Position numbers and translations under genes: made by a program. Below are positions 9,201 through 14,997 of a stretch of 21,823 nt of DNA, one piece after another. Position 1 is the first letter of the stretch. Each line of letters starts with the position of its first letter. Source of the DNA: Gracilaria domingensis (Eukaryota; Rhodophyta; Florideophyceae; Gracilariales; Gracilariaceae); the NCBI GenBank assembly GCA_022539475.1, contig VCMS01000506.1, positions 1 through 21,823 of the forward strand, in the 5' to 3' direction. A model generated the notes under the pieces. That model saw nothing but the letters and a program-made list of their open reading frames with translations. It did no database searches and was not told the origin of the DNA.

Positions 9201-9661
9201 TCCCTTACCGTTACGGCATTAAGTTTTCTGTAGTCAATACAGAACCTCATACGGGTCTCTCCTTGTTTTCGGACTAGCACTACAGGGCTAGCCCATTCCG
9301 AGTTTGCCGGTTCTATAACCCCCTCGCGGAGCATCCGCTCTACCTCCTCCAGCTCTACCTCACGGGCCTTATGTCCCGCGCGGTATGGCTGTTGGTGGAT
9401 GGGACGGGAGTCCGGTTTGAGGTCAATCCTGTGCTGGGTGGCCTTAATGGCTCCCAGCTTACCCGACCACATGGTACTGAATGGCTCCAGGAGTCCAAGG
9501 ATCTGAGCTCTGAGCTCTTCCCCTTCAAGTCCTATATTCACCTCCGTCTTCCAATTGGTCACTGGGTCGAGCTCCAGTTTCTGGTCTTCTCGCTCAGCTA
9601 GTCGCTGCACCATATGGTCTGTTCGCGACGAATTCAACGAATTGACACTGCCCCCCCTTCC
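6248..9661 (-). CDS. pol: Element B Pol: reverse transcriptase, RNase H, integrase, chromodomain
   Basis: Numbering residues from the TTG at 9637, RT shows TTLD at 167-170, MPFGLRNAPATFQ and active-site YIDD at 232-235. RNase H shows Asp384 (DTDAS), Glu424/426, Asp451 (TDHDSL) and Asp494 (VADALSR). Integrase has HHCC at 621, 628, 658 and 661 and the DDE triad at 690, 750 and 786 (35 residues in the last gap). GPY lies at 944-946, followed by a Gln/Pro linker and a chromodomain at about 1062-1112. The frame has no in-frame stop over 1138 codons. It opens only after TAA 9664-9662 and has no ATG at its start, so it depends on a -1 shift from the protease frame in the overlap 9661-9634. All catalytic residues are present, so the enzyme set looks intact. 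Confidence 0.96.
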   Translation of the reverse strand, partial: GRGGSVNSLNSSRTDHMVQRLAEREDQKLELDPVTNWKTEVNIGLEGEELRAQILGLLEPFSTMWSGKLGAIKATQHRIDLKPDSRPIHQQPYRAGHKAREVELEEVERMLREGVIEPANSEWASPVVLVRKQGETRMRFCIDYRKLNAVTVRDSYPIPRMDECIDSLGDANIFTTLDANCGYWQIEIPEGDRDKTAFTCHAGLYRFLRMPFGLRNAPATFQRALDIILSKVKWTTALVYIDDVVIYSRSIEEHFSHVQVVLQLLQEAGVTLKLRKCMFFNQEVEYLGHTISPGKLEVTKRNIRAVQEAKLSTSQTDIRSFIGLCNVYRRFIKGFAKIAAPLNRRLQKGQPTHFDHLEEDEVEAFYTLKAALLSPPVLALPKTGLPYTLDTDASDAQIGCCLMQEQEDGKLAPIGYWSRALNQAEQNYTVTEKECLAVVWSMLMLRPYLYGVRFTLRTDHDSLRWILGLADASGRLARWRLRLSEFEYDVQYRPGVKHRVADALSRLNTEGLDTDPVDDDIPCFTIEPANHEVNEVLKGYWHDDSTYQVVVETLLPVEEGEHAPITREEFLREQSTDRLCKTLADVLGRKDSHFDVDHNGYLIRRSPLDGALQKVVPESLRQRVLYLSHNPRLSGHPGATRLYYTLRRQFYWPHMANDVYTYVAQCNSCIKTRGGVAKHRKYLKLFPAAGPLEFVAIDILGPLPKTSEGYRFVVVITDRFTKLTRAIPLKNQTATTLATAFLENWVYPYGAPMYLLTDNGSNLASKFFEAVCTMLGVKHYFTTAYHPQTNGQVERFNKTLVARLRHYVEEHQTTWSEYVQPLTYAYNLQVHRVTQTTPFDLVLSRTPHGIIVQPGPDRSEAAGTLTPAKVKRNILQKLRAALAAAKVKMPAAQERYKADYDRTVSKVTKVEAGDMVFLDVPPKGKRPTPAEMEEDISLEEDINSKLLPKSTGPYKVIRSDEHTATVIMEGLENTVSIDRIVKAAQPTTANTQPIGEPTQQEAEREQMSPIPPPMMSQPSGQPSTRAVTADPTTQAAQEIEPRQDQRVTPPTGSHAPHDQMEESHPQVDTQECAIDTIVGHEHTTKGMRYRVRWYGWSPEHDSMEPPGHIPNNFIIRYWRKQGRTPPPTGIASRGTRR

Positions 9662-10797
9662 TTAGCATCCACGACCTCGTGGGACCATTGTGGTATAATT
9701 GTAAAGATCGTACGGGGAGCCGGTAAGGCAAGACCAATTACGGTGTGCTTTGGCAACTTGACCGGGCGGTTGCTGAAGTTACTCAGGTAGACCTGAAACG
9801 GTTTTGTCGGTATGTTGTCGACTATACCATTCGCCATTAAGGTCATGTGTCGTTCGGCCAACCGTGAATGGTTCTGAACGGATAACAGGCCAGGTTGTTG
9901 GCATGTGACCTTCACTACCAAGTGGTTCATAGGCGGTATTGTTACCGCCTTTGCCAATCGCACCTTGTTGGAGAGTGTGTTTTCCGGGACCGGTTGGTGT
10001 CGAGTGCGGTTCTTTTTCGGAGAGGCACCCTTGTGGTTACCAATAATGGCGATCCGGGGGCCATTATGGAACAGAACTGTCTTAGAACGTGGAAAAATTG
10101 CCCTGACATGCTGGTCTATAAAGGTTGTGCCGAGGATACAGTCTGTTGCCAGTTGGTTAACGACTATGAAGCGAACTCGGACCCTCATGGTGTCAATCAA
10201 TACCATTATGGTAAGCGCTCCCATGACGGTTAGTGGTCTGTTGTTGGCGTCAACCAGTGGGTTAGTTAATGTACATGGCTGAAGCTTATTAAGTTGTCTG
10301 TTAGTTAATAGTTTGGCATTCACCAGATTAGGTCCTGCCCCGGTGTCCAGGACAGTGACGCATGGTACCAAGTGGTTAGAAGTAAACCCGAGGGTGACGT
10401 TTACCTTATAGTTACTATGCTTGAGAAAGCATATCGGTTCGGTGCCGTCCATGAGGCTCTCCTCCCCTGTAACCAATGTGTAATTGTCCATACTTGCACC
10501 ACTTGGTTCTGGAAGGCCTTCCGTCTTCGGACAGTTGGGGAAGGCCTCTATCCCAACTGTTCGGCGTTTTCCGCCTGCGGGGCGGGATCCGTTTGGTCCT
10601 GCTCCGTGACGAGGTGTACCTGATGAGGTGTGGCTGCATTGGGTCGCGCATTTGCGTGTCCCGTGCCTGCGCTCCGTGCCGGGGGCCCAAATATATCCTG
10701 GTGGTTCTGCTGGCGAGCAGTCAGGAGAGCGTTCCTGTTCTGCGGAACCACACTTGGGCACGCTGTTGCCAAGTGGTGGGGCGACAAACAGAACCAA
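9634..10797 (-). CDS. Element B retropepsin (aspartic protease) frame
   Basis: The aspartic protease matures Gag and Pol. The active-site loop VLDTGAGPNLV lies at about 10353-10321, and the second conserved block ATDCILGTTF follows about 65 residues later, at the usual distance for retropepsins. The frame is -1 to the zinc-knuckle frame. The protease-like part begins downstream of about 10490, so the crossover must lie between the knuckle (10758) and the TAG at 10548. GGAAAAC at 10572-10566 is a weak slippery-site candidate. The C-terminal 130 or so residues after the protease are a linker of unknown role. The frame ends at TGA 9636-9634 after reading through a run of seven G, where pol begins in the next -1 frame. 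Confidence 0.88.
   Translation of the reverse strand: MVLFVAPPLGNSVPKCGSAEQERSPDCSPAEPPGYIWAPGTERRHGTRKCATQCSHTSSGTPRHGAGPNGSRPAGGKRRTVGIEAFPNCPKTEGLPEPSGASMDNYTLVTGEESLMDGTEPICFLKHSNYKVNVTLGFTSNHLVPCVTVLDTGAGPNLVNAKLLTNRQLNKLQPCTLTNPLVDANNRPLTVMGALTIMVLIDTMRVRVRFIVVNQLATDCILGTTFIDQHVRAIFPRSKTVLFHNGPRIAIIGNHKGASPKKNRTRHQPVPENTLSNKVRLAKAVTIPPMNHLVVKVTCQQPGLLSVQNHSRLAERHMTLMANGIVDNIPTKPFQVYLSNFSNRPVKLPKHTVIGLALPAPRTIFTIIPQWSHEVVDAKEGGAVSIR
9651..9666 (-). repeat. Purine box copy 1, at the protease/pol frame junction
   Basis: On the - strand this is GCTAAGGAAGGGGGGG, identical over 16 bases to 6237-6252. It provides a run of seven G in the overlap where protease must pass into the pol frame. 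It also holds the TAA that closes the pol frame upstream. It may act as a slippery run or as an internal (central) polypurine tract. Both roles are inferred. Confidence 0.75.
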
Positions 10798-11132
10798 CAG
10801 AGGAGATTGCCGGTTGTGGGGTCCTTCATTGCGAGCGACGACGCGCGCGGTGGAGGACGGCCTCCAGTAGGTACTGCACTCCGTTGCTGCGGGTATGGTC
10901 CTTGTTCACCATATTGCTTGAATGGTACCGCTAGGACCGGGCTGACCGGTACGGATACCTGTGATGGTGGAGCTGAGGTTTGTCTCGAGGGTGGCTCGCT
11001 GGATAGCGAGCTGGACCAAGAGGTATTACCGTGCGATCGAGTTGTCGGTTGTGCATGCACCAAGTGGACTGGGTGACCCTGGGAGGCGTATTGTGTGGAC
11101 GCCTCCCCGTAGTGGTCTCCTCTTCCTCTACG
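10548..11132 (-). CDS. Element B nucleocapsid (CCHC zinc knuckle) in the -1 frame of gag
   Basis: This open frame overlaps the 3' end of gag by about 200 bases and lies -1 to it. It encodes a Ser/Pro/Gln-rich segment followed by a CCHC knuckle, CWFCLSPHHLATAC (C-x2-C-x4-H-x4-C), at 10799-10758. This is the RNA-binding nucleocapsid motif normally at the end of Gag. It has no convincing ATG, so it must be reached from gag by -1 frameshifting, or the two frames are one in the true sequence and a base is missing here. It ends at TAG 10548-10550 and overlaps the protease frame by about 250 bases. Confidence 0.8.
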   Translation of the reverse strand, partial: RRGRGDHYGEASTQYASQGHPVHLVHAQPTTRSHGNTSWSSSLSSEPPSRQTSAPPSQVSVPVSPVLAVPFKQYGEQGPYPQQRSAVPTGGRPPPRASSLAMKDPTTGNLLCWFCLSPHHLATACPSVVPQNRNALLTARQQNHQDIFGPPARSAGTGHANARPNAATPHQVHLVTEQDQTDPAPQAENAEQLG

Positions 11133-12814
11133 TCAAACACTGACCGCCTGGTCTTTCCTTTCTCCTTTGATGGTTTGCCGAGTGGTGCGGAGTCTTTCCT
11201 GGCCCCTGACCGAACGGTGTCGCCTAGTCGCTGTGCATGGCGGGCTAGTGCGTTGTAGTCGACCGTGCGGTTGGTAGCTAGGTAGTTACGAACCTGTGAT
11301 CGGATAGACTTCGCCACGTTGTCGGCGTACATCGATTTCAACCTTTTGGTAGTAAAGACGCTTCCACAGCGGGAGGCTAATTCCCATAAGGAGCGAGCGA
11401 ATTCCAATTCGGTTTGTCCCGCGCGCTGGCGGTACGCAAGCACCTCTGCGTACGCCTCCTGGATTACCTCATCGGTCGCGTAGGTTTCCAGTAGGAAGTT
11501 AACCACCTGTGGGTATGTCGTCAACATTTCCGTTTGGTCTTCGTCCACCGCCATGGTGTTTCCTTGGAGGCGGCTGTGGAGCAACGCTCCAGCCTGACCA
11601 GTTAGGTAGAATTGAAACAGCCACATGGCTGCTGCCTCTGAAAACCCATTCTGATCACAAGCGATCTTGAACCTTTGAAGGAAATCAATGATCGCAATAG
11701 GGTCATCCCCGCTAAAGCGAGTTTCACCCAGTTGGAAACGAAGCTTCCTATGATGCTTCGTTATCTTCTGAGCTACCTCTTTGGTATACTCAGCCTGTCT
11801 GTTCTCTAACCTATAGGTACGATAGTCAACCGCTTTGGTGAATAAATCATTGAGCGGCGTAAGCACCTCTAGGTCAGTCTCCTCGTCGGAAGTTGAGTCC
11901 GAATCGTTATACCTTTTGGTCTTACCCTTGCGGGGATTCTTTCCTTTCTTCTTGCGAGAGTCCTTCCTCTTGCGTCGTGAACCTCTACGGTCGTCGTCTC
12001 CTGACGAATCCGAATCGGTGTCTGAGGACGAAGAGTCCGAGTCCGACCGGCGACTCTTTCTCTTTCCCCTTTTGGTTTTCTTCTTCTTACCATTTGGTTT
12101 ACGTCGACGCTCGTCTCCTGAGCTCGACGAATCTCCATCAGGGTCTCCACCATTTGGTCCTGACGGAGCTACACCAGTAGGTTGGGGGAGGTAAACGTAC
12201 CTCGGGCCCTCCATCCCTGGAGGCTCTGCCCCTTTCCCCATACGGTCGATAAATCCTTCACCAGTCGGTTGTGTAGGAAGGTTAGGGTGGAGAATACCAA
12301 GTGGTTTGGTGGCGTCTACTGCAGGCGGGGGAGCTTGCTTCATTAGCGCGGCCTGGGCCACCATCTCAGGTTGAAGCTTAGCCCCCTGCTGCTGCAGAGC
12401 CAGCATAACCAATCGGTCGATGTGTCCTCGCACCTCGTTTTCGAGGTACTGTAACACCACCACAGGTACCTTGTCGAGGACCTCCTGGGAGGCTCGATCA
12501 ACTACCACTCGGGTGACCTCGTCCAAGTCCAGTCGCGGTCCGACTGGCACCTCCATTTGGTCTACCACTGGGGTTGTTACAGGAGCGGGCTCCGCCCTTG
12601 CGGAGCCTGCTCCTCCGTCCACTTGGTCAGCCCGGGGAAGGGTCGAGGGGCCCCCAGCCTCTCGGTCTACCTTCTTCCCCCTCGGTGGGCGTTCCTTCCG
12701 AATCAGGTCCTCCGGGTCATCCAACACCGGATAGGACACTGAACCCCGTATGGGGTGACCACTTGGTGGAGCGCTCGGCGCCCTATTTGGGTAGCGCGCG
12801 CCCCGTTTCTCCAT
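10931..12814 (-). CDS. gag: Element B Gag (capsid) protein
   Basis: Gag forms the virus-like particle that packages element RNA. The start is a true ATG at 12814, the first in the transcript after the primer site. The N-terminal 220 residues are Pro/Gly-rich with a helical stretch around 105-160. Residues 225-312 are a Ser/Asp/Lys/Arg low-complexity block with many SDS-type acidic runs between KKKK-type basic runs. Residues about 365-535 look like the retrotransposon Gag capsid domain (FSGDDPIAIIDFLQRF..., ...LEFARSLWELASRCG). The last 55 or so codons look unnatural. The likely continuation is the -1 frame (11132-10548), which holds the zinc knuckle, with a crossover possibly at the GGGG near 11105-11110. 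As written, the frame ends at 10931 without a nucleocapsid domain. Confidence 0.9.
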   Translation of the reverse strand: MEKRGARYPNRAPSAPPSGHPIRGSVSYPVLDDPEDLIRKERPPRGKKVDREAGGPSTLPRADQVDGGAGSARAEPAPVTTPVVDQMEVPVGPRLDLDEVTRVVVDRASQEVLDKVPVVVLQYLENEVRGHIDRLVMLALQQQGAKLQPEMVAQAALMKQAPPPAVDATKPLGILHPNLPTQPTGEGFIDRMGKGAEPPGMEGPRYVYLPQPTGVAPSGPNGGDPDGDSSSSGDERRRKPNGKKKKTKRGKRKSRRSDSDSSSSDTDSDSSGDDDRRGSRRKRKDSRKKKGKNPRKGKTKRYNDSDSTSDEETDLEVLTPLNDLFTKAVDYRTYRLENRQAEYTKEVAQKITKHHRKLRFQLGETRFSGDDPIAIIDFLQRFKIACDQNGFSEAAAMWLFQFYLTGQAGALLHSRLQGNTMAVDEDQTEMLTTYPQVVNFLLETYATDEVIQEAYAEVLAYRQRAGQTELEFARSLWELASRCGSVFTTKRLKSMYADNVAKSIRSQVRNYLATNRTVDYNALARHAQRLGDTVRSGARKDSAPLGKPSKEKGKTRRSVFDVEEEETTTGRRPHNTPPRVTQSTWCMHNRQLDRTVIPLGPARYPASHPRDKPQLHHHRYPYRSARS

Positions 12815-12926
12815 TTAGGTAACTGGCGTCGGAGCCAATTGCTTCGGCAACGGGAACCAAACCACTCGGGTATCTCGTGACTTCCAAATCCTCTCTTCCC
12901 AAAACCACTTGGTAATCCACAGATTT

Positions 12927-12942
12927 CTAGGTCGGGACACCA
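12927..12942 (-). promoter_or_regulatory. Element B tRNA primer-binding site
   Basis: On the - strand, TGGTGTCCCGACCTAG starts five bases after the end of the 5' LTR. Its complement ends in CCA like a mature tRNA. The base expected to be the invariant C61 of the T-stem falls at the right distance from the 3' end, which supports a real tRNA match of about 16 bases. I do not recognise which tRNA it is. It is not the initiator-Met type site (TGGTATCAGAGC). A gag leader of about 110 bases separates it from the gag ATG at 12814. Confidence 0.7.
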
Positions 12943-12947
12943 AAATA

Positions 12948-13518
12948 TGTGGTATAGCCGATCGGTGCGAGCTGCTAGTGGGGAGCCCTGCGTGGGCTCG
13001 ACCCGGCGGAGGAGTGAAACACGTGACACCTAATAGGTCGGCAGCACCCACCGTTGCCTATAGTGCACGGTGACCAAGTGGTAAATACGCCTGCACTGGT
13101 GTGCGGCAGGCACGTATAACCCTCGAGGTCAGCAAAACTATTAGAGGACTACTAGACTTACCAATTGGTGACTGTAGAACCGAACTGGTGTCAAATTAGC
13201 CTAGTTGGTGCTTGACTTTACCATTTGGTGTGGGAGGTTGGCGTCTCGGGGGTTTAGTACCCCGAGCGCCCCTCCGGCTCTCACGGGTCTAGTGCCACGT
13301 GGGCCACCGGGAGGTGCATTTGTGGTGCACCACCCCGGCCACATATCTACACTACCTAGTAAATATTAATTCTAAATTAACGAGAATAGACTAATTAGTC
13401 TTGTCCAAGCCTGCGCTTGCGCGTCCCACGTGGTACAATAGGCACACGTGCCCGGGAGCCCGTGACGTCACCACTTGGTCTTGTAGAGCCCCCGTTGATC
13501 CGGCCGGGCTATACTACA
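12948..13518 (-). repeat. Element B 5' LTR (right copy)
   Basis: This 571 bp copy of the LTR should drive gag-pol transcription leftwards. It carries the same five palindromic sites as the left LTR (13073, 13160, 13220, 13425 and 13470), and the AT-rich patch lies near 13359-13400. The primer-binding site follows on the - strand after a five-base gap. This copy, rather than the left one, is the 5' LTR because the gag start and primer site lie just inside it. Confidence 0.95.
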
Positions 13519-13523
13519 CAGTG
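13519..13523. repeat. Target-site duplication of element B, right copy (CAGTG)
   Basis: This matches 1799-1803 exactly and follows the CA end of the right LTR. The codon GTG of element A integrase is split off here, and the integrase frame resumes. Confidence 0.93.
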
Positions 13524-14366
13524 ACCGGACTGTTCGAAACCTTTTCGATGGACTTCGCTGGGCCCTTGCCGCGTTCACGTACGGGGAAGAGGTTCGTACT
13601 GATTGCGGTGGAACATCTCACAGGATGGCCTATCGCTGTTGCCACGGAGAACTCGGTCTCCGACACCGTCATCAAGTTCATCGAGGAAGAGATTATTCGT
13701 CCGTTCGGTCTTCCGAGGACGATCGTGTCTGATAACGCGAACGCGTTCGTTTCGCGGGCTGTCGACGACTACTTGAAGAAGAAGGAGATCCATAGGAGGC
13801 CAGTCTTGCCGTACGCGCCGATGTCGAACGGTAGGGCTGAGCGTATGGTCGGAACGGTGAAGAAGGCCATCAAGAAGACGGTGATGCGCCCTGGGATAGA
13901 TTGGGAAGAGGCGTTGCCGAAGGTCGTGTATGGCTATCGAAGGCGTCCCCGTGGAGTTGTAGCCTCACCGTTCGAGTTGATGTATGGAGTGAAGCCACGC
14001 ATGATGGCGAACGATGCCATGGCCCTTCTCACAGACGCCACGCCTGAACAGCGAACGCTGGAATTGCTGGGCGTTGCAGGGAAGAGAGCCATGCAAGTCG
14101 CGCGGGGCTTCGTCCCCAGGGAGGAGAAGAAGCAAGTAAGGACGTTCAACGTCCGGGACGAGGTGCTTGTGGCGCATGGACAAGCGCTGAACCCGAAGAA
14201 GAGGTGGCCGGCATTCGAGTCCTTCTTCTATGGTCCGTGTAAGGTGACGAAGGCCCAGCATCCTCGTTACGAACTGGTGTCTTCGCACGGAAGGGTGACG
14301 AGAAATGCAGTACACGCCCGTAGGTTGGTGTTGTACAAGCGTCGCCCCATCCACCTTCGAGCCTAA
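13519..14366 (+). pseudogene. pol: Element A integrase, catalytic core and C-terminal domain (second half of split gene)
   Basis: Bases 13519-13523 are the second copy of the target duplication. From 13524 the integrase resumes in the frame left at 1803. The DDE triad is visible: Asp in FSMDFAGP at 13551, Asp in IVSDNA at 13731 and Glu in NGRAER at 13839. That gives 59 residues between the aspartates and 35 before the glutamate, the normal retroviral-type integrase spacing. The C-terminal part has a GPY/F-like FYGPCKV block and ends RRPIHLRA followed by TAA. The half gene is open but has no start of its own, since anything upstream is LTR sequence. It would have inserted element A cDNA into the genome. 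Confidence 0.93.
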
Positions 14367-14997
14367 GTCCTGTGGTTGAACTGGTTTCAGAACAGACGGT
14401 AGGTCTTTTAGTCGCTGAGCGGGGGCGCACCAGAGGTTGTGTGCCCCGTCGCGCAGTTGAGGAAACATCGCCGTCGAAAGTCAAAGGAAATAAGCGAAGT
14501 AAATGGAAGGCGAAGAGCGTGGAGATAAACGTCTGTGTTCTGCAAAGTGGAATATAGTCTGTTCGCTTTGGAAACTAAGCTAGTTTTGGGGCTATTTGGG
14601 GCGCGCGAGGGGGTAGCAGAGGCTGGCACTCAAAAAATTAAGAAATTTTGGAATATTAAATTCCATTTCGCGCAGTTTAGTGCTTGGGTCCCCTAGTTTT
14701 TGTAGAGGTTCTACTTCGCCGCACCACCCCATTCACTCTTTTCCGCGACCCTCTCTCAAAACTGCACTCGTGCTAGTTTGCCTTTCCATTTTCTCCCATG
14801 TTGCAATGCCAATCGCAACTCATCCCACTTCAATCATCCCATCACTTCTTCCCAGTCCACACCACCCCCGCTATTTACCCATTTCTCGCCCATCACGCGT
14901 TCCCATCCTCTCTCTCCGTCTCCGCAAACGTCATTTTGTAGAAGTCAGGTGGACAACCCTCCCCCTTCTCGTATACCCGCCTCGCCCCAAAACGGCT
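14367..14997. other. Downstream flank of element A and pyrimidine-rich intergenic DNA
   Basis: After the element A integrase stop there are about 250 bases with purine-rich stretches (for example near 14480-14525) that may be the 3' untranslated part and possibly a degraded LTR. No paired repeat is present in the window to prove it. Around 14625-14672 the sequence turns AT-rich. From about 14700 it becomes strongly C/T-rich on the + strand, continuing through the next gene. I see no convincing coding sequence here. Confidence 0.4.

Larger units (their letters stand above)
1929..13479. repeat. Dispersed palindrome ACCANNTGGT, about 48 copies confined to element B
   Basis: By eye I count about 48 CCANNTGG sites, most of them full ACCANNTGGT. 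Examples start at 1929, 2016, 2664, 3507, 3600, 4765, 5669, 5912, 6275, 6341, 7115, 7216, 8013, 9609, 9917, 10367, 10498, 12089, 12296, 12758 and 12904. Random expectation for six fixed bases in 11.7 kb is about three. They lie in LTRs, leader, gag, protease, pol, the convergent gene and non-coding gaps. In coding parts they fall in different codon phases (CCA-NNT-GGT as Pro-x-Gly, or AC-CAN-NTG-GT as in NHLV and DHMV), so a protein repeat does not explain them. The centre NN varies: AG, CT, AT, TT, CG, GT, TG, GG, TA. The core CANNTG is the E-box shape bound by bHLH dimers. Confidence 0.85.
1804..13518 (-). mobile_element. Element B: 11.7 kb chromovirus-type LTR retrotransposon with an extra convergent gene
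   Basis: The element is complete from LTR to LTR, with TG...CA ends, near-identical direct LTRs and a CAGTG target duplication. On the - strand it reads 5' LTR (13518-12948), a tRNA primer site, gag, zinc knuckle, protease, pol with chromodomain, then a 3.9 kb region, a purine tract and the 3' LTR (2375-1804). The domain order PR-RT-RH-IN with a C-terminal chromodomain is that of Ty3/gypsy chromoviruses, which use the chromodomain to target chromatin. The LTRs differ by two substitutions and one indel, so the insertion is recent. The extra + strand gene at 3368-6095 and the density of ACCANNTGGT palindromes are not standard features. Confidence 0.96.
1..14366 (+). mobile_element. Element A: degenerate Ty3/gypsy LTR retrotransposon (pol only), interrupted by element B
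   Basis: The pol domains run in Ty3/gypsy order: reverse transcriptase, RNase H, integrase zinc finger, then (after the 11.7 kb insertion at 1804-13518 plus one target-duplication copy) integrase core and C-terminal domain ending at a TAA at 14364. The left edge of the window cuts the element, so gag, protease and the 5' LTR are not visible. I could not identify a 3' LTR with confidence. Removing element B and one CAGTG copy puts the two integrase halves back in the same frame. There is no chromodomain. At least five frame breaks and one in-frame TAG make it non-autonomous. Confidence 0.9.

Noticed and set aside
9635..9637. TTG as an independent start codon of pol
   Set aside because: Eukaryotic initiation at this TTG is unlikely. 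The frame is open to 9661 and overlaps protease, so a -1 shift or a missing base fits better.
13401..13523. Possible N-terminal extension of the element A integrase half
   Set aside because: It is LTR sequence read through. Identical residues appear from the other LTR at 2258.
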